Shown: positions 11,037 to 22,759, counted from the stretch's first letter. The stretch: DNA of 64,000 bases from Plantago major (GCA_026545765.1 JAIFAC010000417.1:43839-107838), one strand, 5' to 3'. Notes: a model not told the origin generated them from the sequence alone. Numbers and translations are program-made.

Positions 11037-12270
11037 TGAAAGCCAACAGTTACTTGTGAAACGAGTTGATTTGTTTGTGTTCTAGTACTTCTAATAACTA
11101 GAAAAGAGAAAATGCAATGTAGTTGTTTGTAACAATGATATAGAGAGGACACAGTCGTTACGATCAAGCAATGCTAATTCGTCTAGGGATACGTTCATAT
11201 TTGTCACACGGTCGGTATATAGAAAACCATCAATTCAACCTTTACCAAACGCGTTTGAAGATATTTGAACTAGAGTAATCGTGGGTCGTCAATCTACGAT
11301 CCTTATCCAAATTTTTTAGAAAATCTTTGAATGAGAGTATTGAATCGAAGAGTTTTTACGAAGATCTTTGAACGAGCCTAACTTATATGAACGATTTGAA
11401 ACCCTAGATGCGAATACGCAAAGCTATCACGCAACTACCATGTCCGGAGCGATTTAGCTACTCATAATCAAAGCAATGATGAAAGAATACGAGATATTGC
11501 TCATGATAAACACAAACAGAATGATAATCGCACGCAAGCTCATACAATTCGGGAAATAGAGTAAGAACGAATTGAATAAGATTAAACAATAGAGATTTAC
11601 CACAGTAATCAGGGATTCGATATCAATCCTTTGAATAACAAGCAAAAACCAAACTCCAAATTGTCTCAATGTGAAAGTATGGATCTGGAGCTTTTTTCTA
11701 GAACTAGGTTAAAAAGAAGTATGAGGAAAATTTCCCCTAATCCTAATTAAAAAGGAAAAACGCCAGAGAAAAATACGATCCGCCAAGCGAGAGAATAGGC
11801 GTCATGCGGACTCCGCTTATCGAACATATATATATCGATTGCTTGCCGCGCAGAAAATACGGGCCGCGTAGCTCGATTTTCAAACTCTCAAGATTCACGT
11901 AATTACGCCGTATGGATAATAGCCGGGCCGCGGCGAGAACCTTTTCATGGTTTTCCAAGTCGATTCGCAATATCTCGCCGCAACGAGACTATCACTGGGC
12001 CGCGGCGAGCCATCCAATCTTCAGGTCGACTTTTCTTCTCCCAAAAGCACGCTCCCTCTTCAAGTACTAATCTGGACTATGATCTCTTCACTTGATTGTA
12101 ATCCAGGGAAGTCACCTTTCCTCCAAATCATACTTAAAGGTAAAATCCCTACAAAAACACAAACAAGAAACCAAACATAAAAACGCACTAAAATAACATA
12201 AACTAAGGTCAAAGACTAACAAAAGACGATTAAAAAGGACCAAATGAGACGTTAGAATATTATCTCATCA
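11037..12270 (-). repeat. 3' LTR of element C
   Basis: 1,234-bp direct repeat of 15588-16826. On the minus strand it starts TGATGAGATAATATTC and ends GGCTTTCA. The centre (about 11760-12010) carries repeated GC-rich motifs built on CCGCGG. The 8 bp left of it (GCAACGAT on plus) also flank the other LTR next to its primer site, which is unexpected for a 3' LTR. Confidence 0.85.
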
Positions 12271-12300
12271 AAATCCCCAAACCGAACCTTTGCTCGTCCT
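12271..12300 (-). other. Polypurine tract of element C with GAGGACGAGC motif
   Basis: On the minus strand GCTCGAGGACGAGCAAAGG is followed by TTCGGTTTGGGGATTT directly before the LTR start TGATGAGA. A 'CTCGAGGACGAGCAA' element ahead of a G-rich tract is typical of the 3' end of Athila/Tat retrotransposons. A second related motif (AGCTTGAGGACATGCTTGAG, then TTTCGGTTTGGGGAGGG) lies at 13491-13530. Confidence 0.8.
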
Positions 12301-13608
12301 CGAGCAAACAAACAACCTAAACACTATAGACTCTAAACCACGTAGACAAATACAAGAGTTACAAATCCAAGTAATCGAATCTACTATTGAAAGCATTAAG
12401 TCCACCAAATGAAAATATTTTGTTCTCAAGTAAACTTGGCAGAAAAGTGCACAGATAATCCCAAAAAACCGTTTCTCAAGCAAATAACTCTTAAGTCCAG
12501 CACGCTAGTCCCTCACAGGAATAATATGCAATCTCTACTCTCTTTGAAAGTGTCCAATAGGGTTATTCGCTCAAAAAGTAAACTGGGAAGGTGACTCGCA
12601 TCACAAAAATGCCTAGACTATCTTATGCTAATGTACTCAAATCAAATGGATCAGAAGGGACTTTTTCAAAAACGACTTATAACAAAAGTTCAAGACCTGT
12701 GCTGTTCCCTTTTTCACTTGCAATCAAACATAAACCATTATTGCACTGTATTCAATACATGGCCTCATTGGGCTCTTTTATCTCAATTTTTTTACGAGTG
12801 TCTGTTTTACCGAAAGTCTGCACTTTTGTGCGTGTCAGTTTGGTATACATGCCATCAACTCTCATGGTCATATAGCTTTAAGGGCCACGCCGATATATAG
12901 GTAGTATCTGAAACATGCCCAACACGACAGACGGTGATCAACTAAGACCATAGATCCACCCCGAGATTAAATTCAAACAGCTTTGGAAACAACAATGACT
13001 CAACACAATCAAGCATATAAAGCTAAAAAATTAGTCGTAAACATGTAAGTAACTCTTCCCCAAACCTGTTCTTTAGAACGGGGTTTAAAAGTTAGAAAAC
13101 TCAGAATTAAAAGCATGTCGTTCGTCATCCCCAAATAAAATGAGTACACATAAGTATGAAAAGGCGCAAGTAATTCGTAAAAAAAAAATTGCACATCCAA
13201 GGAATCACACAATACAAATGCCGGTACAATATTTTTTCATCTACCAAAGCTTCATGGCTTTTGGACTAAAGGATCGATGACTAGCTATTTGCAAGAGAAA
13301 TGCACTTAAGGAATTAACAATGCACTAGGCTACTTCCAGTTACATATCAAACAAAACAAAGGCATTAAGTGGATTTACCACTCACAATAGATACTCAAAA
13401 CTTGAAAAATAACACGGACACACGAAAGACTCACGAAAATATGAAAAAACACATAGAAACACAGGCAAGAAACTGAAGAGCCTCACATTCCCTCCCCAAA
13501 CCGAAACTCAAGCATGTCCTCAAGCTAAGAGTGGAAAGATAAAAGGGATCGAAAGTGTCTGGCCTGTGAAGTACATTTTATAGTCATGTACTAGACTCTT
13601 CCGTGTCA
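12301..13608 (-). other. Non-coding 3' internal region of element C
   Basis: No open frame with family resemblance. About 12700-12965 is related (roughly 80% by eye) to 16827-17060 in opposite orientation, including a shared stretch around the minus-strand word GGCATGTATACCAAAC. It ends toward the protease with an internal polypurine-like motif at 13491-13530. Confidence 0.5.
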
Positions 13609-14256
13609 CTAACGGCACTGAGGTTCTTGCCTCCTCCAAGTGCAAATTTTATTCTTCCTTGTTGATAAGTATGTATACAAGGGTCCTGTAGCGCCTATAT
13701 AGTTCCTAGTGTCAACCCGCAGGGGTGAGTATGGTGTAGTGGTGGTTTGCAACTCACGTTGCTTGCCATGTACTTCTATAGTGCAGGTAAGAGCATGGAG
13801 GTTGACAATCATGCGAGTGGTTATGATGAACGGTCGCCCAAGAAGCAACATATCCTTCTCCATCTCCTTTCCTTTAACCCGTGTCGAATCCACAACCACG
13901 AAATCGGCCATAAAAGTGTCCCCATCCAGTGTAACCGGAACATCCTCAATCACACCCATGCACCTACTTCTCGTTCCATTGGCCATCGTGACGAAGCATT
14001 TCATGGGTTCCAAACCCTTCAAATGCAGCTCCTCATAGGTCGCAAAGGTCATCAGATTAACCGCCGCTCCTGTATCTACGATGCCAGTTACCTCGGAAGA
14101 ATTTCCTATCCCAATCGCCAAATCAAAGCTATCGGCATCACTGATGCTCTTATCTGCTGCTGGGAACACCCTAGCGGTGGGGCTTACCTCAAGGACGGCC
14201 AATTTTGCACTCGCCTCTCTCGGAGTCGCAGATCGGGTGTGTCTACCTCCTTTCAC
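13609..14256 (-). pseudogene. Retrotransposon aspartic protease of element C
   Basis: A 215-codon open frame. The retropepsin core is intact: VDTGAAVNLM (active-site D-T-G), then FVVVDS and MLLLGRPFI (the second conserved block). A basic N-terminal tail (KGGRHTRSATPREASAK) follows gag. The domain end is not followed by RT: the frame closes at 13609 after a short arginine-rich tail. Of the three protease copies in the window this is the best preserved. Gag upstream is broken, so it is probably not expressed as a polyprotein. Confidence 0.75.
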
Positions 14257-14549
14257 GCACTCCGCCTCACTTCACCGGCTTCTCAAGTGCCGTAGGTGCA
14301 CTCAACTACCTCCTGTCTTAACTGGCCACCGTGTTCTCGAAATGGCAAGTGCGTAGCAAGAACAAACTTATCCTTCATCGCTCATCAAATGTCACCTCAA
14401 CGCTAAAGCTCGGGTTTCGCGGTCACGCAGAACTTACCCTTTCTCATTGGCGAATCGACCAACTAGATCCCCATAGTCTTCTAATCGCTTCAGGCTCGTC
14501 AATGTCGAACCGCTGATCATTCATGCCGATTTTCATGTGCTTCGCCCGT

Positions 14550-15450
14550 AACCTCTCGAATGCTCCATGTGGTCCCTGATTGCCTGATTAGGACTTCCCG
14601 ACACTTTTGTAATCTAAACCCGAACTGGTTGAGCTAGAACTGGTTTCTCCCGTGGCGCATTCTCGTAGAAGTTGTTGCCACCTTGGTTATCCTGCCAGTT
14701 ACCCTGCTGTCTAGTCTGCCCGCTTTGCGTGTCCCACTCAGTAGTACATGCCCCTGCAGGAGTCCCTTCAACTGCTCGGTATCCCACTCTCCTAGATTTA
14801 TTTCTCGCACCCTTGAGCTAAGACACCACTGCCAATCTCTCGAAAACACCATTTAATTCATCAAGATGCTTCCAGAGTGAATTTTCACACGCCATATCAA
14901 CCATGTCCGCACTCCCAATTCGCACTTCATAAAATCTGATGCATGATTCATCTCTGCCGATCCCGTGGTGTGGGTATCGATAGCAATCAGAAGAAGCATT
15001 CGCAACCTTCATAGAAGGTCTCATCGTACATCTGCTGAAACTGCATTATCTGAGTACGAAGGTGCTGCGTTCTCTCGGGAGGGTAAAACTTATTAACGAA
15101 GGCTTTGTAGAGAGAATCCCAAGTAGGTAGAGAACCCCAGTCGGGTTTAATGCCCGCCTTAGCTTTATCCTCGCAGACACATCGGAAAAACCTTCTTCCT
15201 TATCTCCATCTCAAATCACATTCTCCTGCTATCAACGGAATCGCAATCAAGATTTCAATTCTTCGAGGAACCTTATCACATCCTCATCGCCATTCCAGAA
15301 CTTGGGAGATTATGGAAGTGGTAGCTTTGAGTTCTAAATTTCGCCTCATTAGACAAAGACGATTGCCGCTTTCCTTTAACCTCATCGGGTCGCATGTAGG
15401 CTCCATAGGTTAATCGAGCCATTGAAATATCCTTTTCGATCAACTCACGT
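14550..15450 (-). pseudogene. gag of element C (heavily broken)
   Basis: Pieces of a plant Ty3/gypsy capsid in several frames. Around 15140-15000 the minus strand reads GSLPTWDSLYKAFVNKFYPP, then TQHLRTQIMQFQQMYDETFYE, which align with the gag core pattern (SLTTWDEL, F..KYFPP, LR..I..F.Q...ESLYEAWERF). The PHHG motif usual in Athila gag follows in another frame near 14970. Stops and shifts are frequent. Confidence 0.65.
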
Positions 15451-15587
15451 TAGAGCTACACAACACGAAAACCTTGAAATATCCTTAGTTTCTGTTAGTG
15501 CACTAAACTTCAGGTAAGTTGGAAAACAAATAAAAATTCGCAATCAACCGCTACAATAGGAATTGATTACCCGGCAGCGGCAACGAT

Positions 15588-16826
15588 TGAAAGCCAAAAG
15601 TTACTTGTGAAACGAGTTGATTTGTTTGTGTTCTAGTACTTCTAGTAACTAGAAAAGAGAAAATGCAATGTAGTTGTTTGTAACAATGAGATAGAGAGGA
15701 CACAGTAGTTACGATCAAGCAATGCTAATTCGCTCTAGGGATACGTTCATATTTGTCACACGGTCGGTGTACAGAAAACCATCAATTCAACCTTTACCAA
15801 ACGCGTTTGAAGATATTTGAACTAGAGTAATCGTGGGTTGTCAATCCACGATCTTTAACCAAACGTTTTAGAAAATCTTTGAACGAGAGTAGAATCGAAG
15901 GGTTTTTACGAAGATCTTTGAACAAGCCTAACCTATATGAACGATTTGAAACCCTAGATGCGAATACGCAAAGCTATCACGCAACTACCATGTTCGGAGC
16001 GATTTAGCTACTCATAATCAAAGCAAGGATGAAAGAATACGAGATATTGCTCATGATAAACACAAACAGAATGATAATCGCACGCAAGCTCATACAATTC
16101 GGGAAATAGAGTAAGAACGAATTGAATAAGATTAAACGATAGAGATTTACCACAGTAATCAGGGATTCGATATCAATCCTTTGAATAACAAGCAAAAACC
16201 AAACTCCAAATTGTCTCAATGTGAAAGTATGGATCTGGAGCTTTTTTGTAGAACTAGGTTAAAAAGAAGTATGAGGAAAATTTCCCCTAATCCTAATTAA
16301 AAAGGAAAAAATGCGCAGGAGAAAAAACACGATCCGCCGCGGAGAGAGAATAGGCGGGCCGCGGCGGACTCCGCTTATCGAACATATATATATCGATTTG
16401 GCTTGTTTCGCCATGAAAAACACCGGGCCGCGAGCTCGATTTTTCAAACTCAAGATTCGCAGAATTGCGCCACAAGGATAATAGCCGTCACATGAGAACC
16501 TTTTCGTAGTTTTCAAGTCGATTTCAATATTCGCCGCATGTAGACTATCATCGGGCCGTATGAGCCATCCAATCTTCAGGTCGACTTTTCTTCTCCCAAA
16601 AGCACGCTCCCTCTTCAAGTACTAATCCGGACTATGATCTCTTCACTTGATTGTAATCCAGCGAAGTCACCTTTCCTCCAAATCGTACCTAAAGGTAAAA
16701 TCCCTACAAAAACACAAACAAGAAACCAAACATAAAAACACACTAAAATAATATAAAACTAAGGTCAAAGACTAACAAAAGACGATTAAAAAGAACCAAA
16801 TGAGATGTTAGAATATTGTCTCATCA
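15588..16826 (-). repeat. 5' LTR of element C
   Basis: 1,239 bp, direct repeat of 11037-12270. The degenerate primer site (CGTTGCCGCTGCCGGGTA on minus, four differences from the element A site) lies 2 bp inside. The GC-rich centre (about 16310-16570) differs from the 3' LTR mostly at CpG-rich motifs, consistent with methylation-driven decay. Confidence 0.85.
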
Positions 16827-17972
16827 TGTGGTCCTTGTGATCACCGTTTTCGTTTTGGGCATGTTACTAATACTACCCACATACCGGCGTGGCCCTAAAA
16901 AGCTACATGTCCGTGAGGGTTGATGGCATGTATACCAAACCAGCACGCACAAAAGTGCAAAATTCGGTAAAACATACACTACCAAAAAATGTAGAGACTA
17001 AAAGAGCCCAATGATATATGGCCAACCAAAAGCATACGCGTCAGTAAAACAACTGTAAAAAATAGTATGTCAAAAGAAAAAGAAAAAACAAAAAATGAAG
17101 GAGCAAGTAGTCTATGTGTGAAGCAACCGATAAAATAGTTACGATGATAAAGGAGAAGTTGAAGATTTGTTATTGAGAGAGGACGAAGTCGAAGGAAGGA
17201 ACTCGGCGTCCAAAAGGATAAGTCCCCCTGAAATACCCTTTGTTCTACCTTGCTATCTTTTAATGATGCTTAGTCAAAACACTCCTCTATATTATACTAC
17301 CTATTTTACTTACCAAGCCAACCTGAGTACTACTTTGATTTGTGCCTTGACTTTTGGGAGCAGGATTAGAGGTGACAATCGGCCTGCCCAAGCGGTCAAG
17401 TTGTCCGCCATTTGAGGTTCGGCTTTTCGCTTGTTTTTAAGGGCCGGGCTTTTAAATTATATTTAGGCCCAACCTAGCCCCATCATATTTAGGGCCGGGC
17501 GGGCCGGTCCCGGGCCATTCCGGGATACGGGCTTTTTTCAGTCAGGGCCGGTCCGGGCCATGGAATATGTGCCCCTAAAGCCCTAATGAAATATTCGGTC
17601 TCGGACCTATCTTAACGGGCCGGTCCGAGCCTGCCTTTTTTATGGGCCGGACGGGCCTGTCTACGACCGGTCCCATTAACACCTCTAAGCAGGATTGTAT
17701 AACGTTACCGCGAGGTAATGATTTTGAAGTACACTTAGAAGGACATCAAGTTACACCAGAATCACCGTCAGTAGTGAGTGATACTTACATGTTATTTGTT
17801 TGATGTGGAGTCATTAAGTTGGAGTTGAAACTAAGCGAGTCAGTAGAGTTTGAAACCCTAAAAACTGGCTGCTTGCTATGTGATGGTTTATACTTGTTGC
17901 TCATTTCATGGTCACTTCTTGATTATCGTTATTACCTTACTCAAGGATGAGCAAGAAACTGGTTTGGGAGTG
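16827..17972 (+). mobile_element. Element D: 3' internal region of a plus-strand Athila/Tat element, possibly the end of element B
   Basis: Starts at the outer edge of C's 5' LTR and ends in a polypurine tract and LTR. 16827-17060 is an inverted relative of C's internal region. A hAT MITE (17367-17687) is inserted. On the minus-strip of coding evidence only short frames occur (for example 17167-17415), none resembling a known protein. The last 40 bp, CTCAAGGATGAGCAAGAAAC then TGGTTTGGGAG, form the polypurine tract with the usual guiding motif, placing the LTR at 17973 as a 3' LTR. Confidence 0.65.
17367..17687. mobile_element. hAT-superfamily MITE with perfect 8-bp target duplication
   Basis: 321 bp flanked by AGCAGGAT at 17359-17366 and 17688-17695. 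Ends are TAGAGGTG and CACCTCTA (exact inverted octamers), the usual hAT end pattern. The interior is rich in GGGCCGG/CCGGCCC motifs and has no coding capacity. Perfect target copies suggest a fairly recent insertion. Confidence 0.9.
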
Positions 17973-19270
17973 TGATATGACAATGAAATATGCGATATAG
18001 CATGCATTTAGACCCTCGTTTTTTTCTTAGATTTAATATTTGTATCGTTTTATGGTCAATTACCAACTTCGTGTGTATTTTGTAGGTCATGATCACGTTT
18101 TTGAGGAATTGCACGATTTCAGACACGAAAACGACAAAATTGTGCGAAATTGAGAAAGTTAAGCGACTATGCCGAATTGACTGTTGCACAGATTTCGATG
18201 AGTCAAAACATGTCATGTGACCAACCAATGCGAAGATAATTGAAGATGCAACAACATTGTAGAAGATCACTTTTCGAGGAAACGAATTTACGAAGCCCGA
18301 AATCGAAGAACGAAGAAAACAGATTCGAATCTGCAGAAGTCGAAGATGGCGGCCACCAGGGGACCGCAGAAGGCCTCTCTACGGCTACCAGGCGACCGCA
18401 GTCATGCTGTTGATTTCTTCTGGGCCATTTTCCTGGCCTGTCAGGCTAGACCCCACCTTCCTAAACCTTCCTTAATGAAGAATGGCGGCCAGAGCTCGGA
18501 TTTTCAAGTATAAATAAGACCTCGTGGCTCATAATTCTACACCGCTCATAAAGCAGCCTCTCCGAGAGAGAACCAAACCTGGGAAGTGAAACCCCAAAAC
18601 CGCTGGCCGTCAGGCACCCAGAAGGAGGAAACCCTAGTAGCAGCATGAAAACATCAGAGACTAAGCTTCTTCTTTCTTTTCATGCTTTTCGATTTCTGTC
18701 TAGATACTATGAGTAGCTAACTTTCTCTTGTAAAGGCGAACCGTCAGAATTCGATTTTGCTACTTTATATTCAGTGATATATTAATGGATTAGTTATTAG
18801 ACGTAAATCTTGGTTATACAACTCTAGACATCGTTCGTGGTGTGATGTTCACGAAAGTGACACAAGAGTTTCATTGAATCGAGTAGGGTACTCGTGCCGA
18901 TCGGACCTTAGCATGAGTATTATGCCATGTCACGTTAGAGGTAATCGACAGATTTTAGCTAGAAGTCGAAGTAGCATAGCGTAGGGAGGTCGATCCTTTA
19001 CACCTTTCCCATCATTGATTTACAACAAAGCAATTAGGGTTTATTGTGATCAATTCAATCTGTCTGCAATCATTCTGTTTACTTTCTGCACGTAATTCAA
19101 ATACGATATTTGCTTGTTCTTATGCTAAGTGTCTATGGAGAACGACATCCCGAGTCAGCTTTCCGCTATAAACTGTGGATTTGAAGACTTCCGACTTATA
19201 AATTTAATCTTGATTGTATTTAGGGATTACAAGTTCTACAACGAAAATCGAAATCTCGAAAAGTACATCA
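17973..19270 (+). repeat. 3' LTR of plus-strand element B/D
   Basis: 1,298 bp starting TGATATG after a polypurine tract and ending TACATCA. It matches the element A LTR (5309-6619) in opposite orientation. A TATA box (TATAAATA, 18509-18516) lies about halfway. No primer site follows, which agrees with a 3' LTR. Confidence 0.85.
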
Positions 19271-19472
19271 AGTGCAAAGAGGTATAAGTCGAGTAAATGT
19301 CGATTGAAGAGAAGAAACTTGATACCTGGAAGAGAATTGTTGTGAAAAGCTTGCTCTTGTAAACGGGGAAGAAGGAACTATGTGTCTGTAGTCCCAAATT
19401 AAAAATATTTGCATTTTGTTTATAGTAGATTAGACTGTAGAGTAGACACTTATCATCCTTTGGCGGTAACCT

Positions 19473-19570
19473 GAGCAGTGGTGGTGCGGTGGAGGATCTC
19501 GGACCGAAAGCAGGTGGTGCGGTGGAGGATCTCGGACCTGAGCAGTGGTGGTGCGGTGGAGGATCTCGGG
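19473..19570. repeat. Minisatellite, three copies of a ~34-bp unit
   Basis: Three near-identical copies of a unit containing GGTGGTGCGGTGGAGGATCT; copies 1 and 3 begin GAGCAGTGGTGG. No gene is associated. Confidence 0.8.
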
Positions 19571-19689
19571 AAGATGGAGGAGCTCTGCAGGAGACGATGG
19601 AGAGAGCAGATGGATGATGAGCTGAATAATCATATCTGATTTCGGATCGAGTTTAGTTATTAATTCAAAAGTTTTATTTTTCTCTTATC

Positions 19690-19932
19690 TTGTGACGGAA
19701 TTCAGTTCCGTCACCGATTAAGGTGTGACGGAATTTGGTTTCCGTCACTATTTAGTGACGGATACAAAATTCCATCACAGCTTAATCCGGTTCATTCTAA
19801 AGAATTTGTGACGGAAAATTATTTCCGACACTAAATTCAACTGGTTTGTTTATGTTTAGTAATGGAATATAAATTCCGTGACCAAATTAAACCAAAACCG
19901 GATGGATTTAGTGACGAAAATCAAATTCCGTC
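19690..19932. repeat. CACTA-like subterminal repeat block
   Basis: Closely spaced inverted copies of GTGACGGAA and TTCCGTCAC (seven or more between 19690 and 19932), with further copies at 20770-20900 and the variant TTAGCGACGGA at 21800-21860. Dense short inverted words of this kind are typical of the subterminal regions of plant CACTA (En/Spm) transposons. No CACTA terminus or transposase was found, so the family call is inference. Confidence 0.5.
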
Positions 19933-20720
19933 TAGGGATGTTCATTCCGGTAACGGTATCTAATAAAGATCAAAATCTAAAATTTCGGTAACAATAATTA
20001 TGTGAACCAAAAACCGAACCCAAAAGTATTTTCGGTTCGGTATTATACCAAAATCAATAGGTAACGGTAAGGTTTTTACTGAAGAAAAACGAAAAAATCC
20101 AAATCTCATCATTCTTTGTTTAAAAGACACATTGTTCGTCTCTTCCAAATGACAATAGCAACATAAATCCATTACATAGAAACACATCCAAAGCTTTAAA
20201 ATGTCCAACACTTAACATACAACAAAATAAATCATTTACTAATTTCTTCCTCTTCTTCTATATCTTCAATCATACTGCCTACGCCTTCTCAAAGTTAGCC
20301 AGTCGAACATATTTGATTTCTCAAATTGAGGTCAACGGCCGCGAGACTATGCCACAACTGGTATGGAGGTTGAAAATAAAATTACCTGATATACAACCGG
20401 AATGGAGATTGACGGCCGTGAGAAGATGCAATAACAGATGGGTTGGAAGATTCATGAGCTTTTGAGAGAAGATGAAGAATTGAACAGGCGTACGGTTGCA
20501 GTAGAAACAAGGGAAGTGATTTGGGGATTTTGGGAGTATTGTTCATATTGTTAGTTAAAAAAATAACTGTTTTGTGAATTTTCGGTTTTCGGTACATTGC
20601 CGAAAATTTTCGATACGTACATTACCGAAAATCGAATTGCTAAAAAATGTTGAACCGAAAACCGAACCCTTTTGTCTCGATTCGGTATTTTATTTTTTGG
20701 GTAATTTTTTAACAACCCTA
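19933..20720. mobile_element. hAT-like non-autonomous element within the CACTA-like block
   Basis: 788 bp with ends TAGGGATGTT and (inverted) TAGGGTTGTT, and flanking octamers ATTCCGTC and ATTGAGTC (6 of 8 identical). Near both ends are repeated words related to ACCGAAAACCGAA and TTCGGTTCGG. It interrupts the GTGACGG repeat block. No coding region. Confidence 0.55.
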
Positions 20721-21149
20721 ATTGAGTCAATATTTTTTTAAAAATTATAAATAAATAATTAAAATATCTTTGTGACGGATATATCCATCACCAATCTGTC
20801 CTCCTTTTGTGACGGAAACTTATTCGGTCACAAATTCGCCGCGCCAAAATCCACCATTTTCGTGGCATAATTAGTGACGCCTATGGTGACGTAAATTAGA
20901 TGTATAAAATCCGTCAAATTCGACACCATTTTCGCCAGAGTGTCGGCAAAACAAGTATTGGACACTTGTGCTAATGTTGCTGAAAATTCAAGATATAGGA
21001 GTGAACAAATCAAGGAGAACGAGGTTTTCAAGCGTATAAAACGCTCGAAGGAGCTAGAATATTTATTGTGATTGGGGGAAAGCAAATTGGGCTATGGGAC
21101 TCACGAGTACCTTGACAAGAGGATTGTGTCAAGGGAAGTGAAATAAGAG

Positions 21150-21746
21150 GTGCCAAGGGGAGAACCATTCAAACTTAGTAGTGAGGGAAGTCAAGCTGCG
21201 AAGCTTAGCAACGAGGAACTAGTTGAAAGCGTATTGACCACTAAGGAAGAACTAGTGAAAGAAATAAGAGCCTTGAAGGAACATCACAACCAAAGAGGAA
21301 GAGTAGTTTCGGAGGAATTGGACAAAGGAAGTGATGAGACCAATAGGATTGTGCACTTTTTTCACGAGCATATCACCACAGCTAACAAGGAGTTAAAGAA
21401 AATAAGTGAAGAAGTCCAAGAAGTGATGGAGGAAGTTAAGGAAATAAAGGATGTTGTGAGAAAGTTGGTAGAGGTGAAAGAGCAACGTATGAAAAGTATA
21501 GGATCCATAACTACTGGAAGTGGAGTAACGATATCGGATTTTGTGCCAAGGAGTGAAGAGAAAGTGAAAAAGAAAAAGCATGAAGAAGTAATAGAAGTAG
21601 AAGACAAGGGAGAGGATAAAGAGGAACGCATCGAAGGTAAAGAGGAGAAGAATAAAAATGTTGAAAAACCTATGAAAAATAATTTTGGTAGAAGCGAAGC
21701 AGAATTACTTGAGATGGGTTCGTTAGGTCCGAGAAAGTTAAGCTAG
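21150..21746 (+). CDS. Unidentified coiled-coil protein in transposon-rich DNA
   Basis: A 198-codon open frame; if ATG is required, the first methionine is internal. The protein is strongly charged. Residues about 20-45 and 70-115 form heptad-like coiled coil (ELKKISEEVQEVMEEVKEI), and residues 140-180 are an alternating K/E tail (KKKKHEEVIEVEDKGEDKEE). No zinc knuckle, protease or transposase motif is visible. It lies between CACTA-like repeats (19.7-20.9 kb and 21.8 kb) and is followed by an opposite-strand gypsy gag fragment, so it is more likely transposon-derived (gag N-terminus or CACTA accessory ORF) than a host gene. I do not recognise the family. Confidence 0.35.
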   Translation: MPRGEPFKLSSEGSQAAKLSNEELVESVLTTKEELVKEIRALKEHHNQRGRVVSEELDKGSDETNRIVHFFHEHITTANKELKKISEEVQEVMEEVKEIKDVVRKLVEVKEQRMKSIGSITTGSGVTISDFVPRSEEKVKKKKHEEVIEVEDKGEDKEERIEGKEEKNKNVEKPMKNNFGRSEAELLEMGSLGPRKLS

Positions 21747-21859
21747 TTGACTTAAAAGATCTACATTACCTGGAAGGATATAATTAGAAAAAAATTGACA
21801 TTTAGCGACGGATTATGTCACCCGTAACTAATCCGTCGCTATTTAGCGATGGAATGGGC

Positions 21860-22560
21860 ACGGATAAGGTAGAAGTACTTCCGGGTGAATAACGCCTAGG
21901 TGGTACTACCTTTCCAGGTGTCGATTGACTCGACTCGATGTCCCTACTAAGGACATAATCATTCAGGTAGCCTAGTTTAATAAGCCTTTTGATCTCATTC
22001 TTCAAGTTTATACAATTCTCAGTCCGATGTCCGATTGCTTGTGAAACCTGCAATGTTGGTCAGGGGTTCTTAATAGATGGCTTTCTTTGAATATCTTGGG
22101 CCATTGAACTCCATAACCTTTTCCCTCAATTGCCGCTAGGATCTCAGTCCTAGGATTGGTAAGGACGGAATAATTTGTGTATCTTCTCGGAGGGCTCTCT
22201 TTACCTACATTCCTCGATTACCTCCGTAGGCGATCATTCATTGGTGGCAAGATTTCTTAGAGGTCAATCATGTCGTTCTTTTCCCTTTTTTATTCGTTTC
22301 AGATAGGGTAATGTTTGCAAAATTCTTCTCCTCCCATGAAACCTTCAATATAATCTTCAAGTTGTCAGTTTTGATCTTTATTTCTGATAAGGAACTTCTC
22401 AAGCCTTTATGTTTGGTCTTTGAGTACAGGTAGCCAATCTTTTACTTCAACGAGTGTTCCTCCACTAGGAGTAGGCCTTCAGAATGAGTAATGAAACTCC
22501 TCAGGGTTTCATTATTTCTATACCTCAAAGTGTATTGTGAACAGAAGGATAAAATGTGTA
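21860..22560 (-). pseudogene. Ty3/gypsy gag fragment
   Basis: On the minus strand the frame reads TPDQHCRFHKQ and, after a one-base shift, GHRTENCINLKNEIKRLI then KLGYLNDYV. This is the CRFH...GH.TE.C..LK.EIE.LI.RGYL signature at the C-terminal end of Tat-lineage gag. Upstream (22100-22530) further fragments in other frames, such as ETLRSFITHSEG, match the gag core. No LTR or pol is attached. Confidence 0.75.
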
Positions 22561-22759
22561 GGAGGATGTGTTAGGAAATGAATTTATTCCCCTATTTGTA
22601 CTGATTTTCATGAAAGTGTGCAAAGCCCTTTAGAAAGGGTACCATGAATAGTTAATAAACTATTGGTTTAAAGTCATACACTTTTTAAAAGGCAAGCAAT
22701 AGTTAATCAACTATTGGGAAAAACGTCCAGATCATGAACAACTTTGAAACGTAGAGATA

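Larger units (their letters stand above)
11037..16826 (-). mobile_element. Element C: two-LTR non-autonomous Ty3/gypsy (Athila/Tat-like) retrotransposon
   Basis: 5.8 kb, minus strand: 5' LTR 16826-15588, degenerate primer site near 15570-15586, gag about 15450-14550, protease 14256-13609, non-coding 13608-12300, polypurine tract 12271-12300, 3' LTR 12270-11037. The two LTRs are about 96-97% identical by eye over their first 200 bp and more diverged in a GC-rich centre. No RT, RNase H or integrase is present. The 5 bp outside the LTRs do not match, so the insertion signature has been lost or the left junction is recombinant. Confidence 0.8.
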
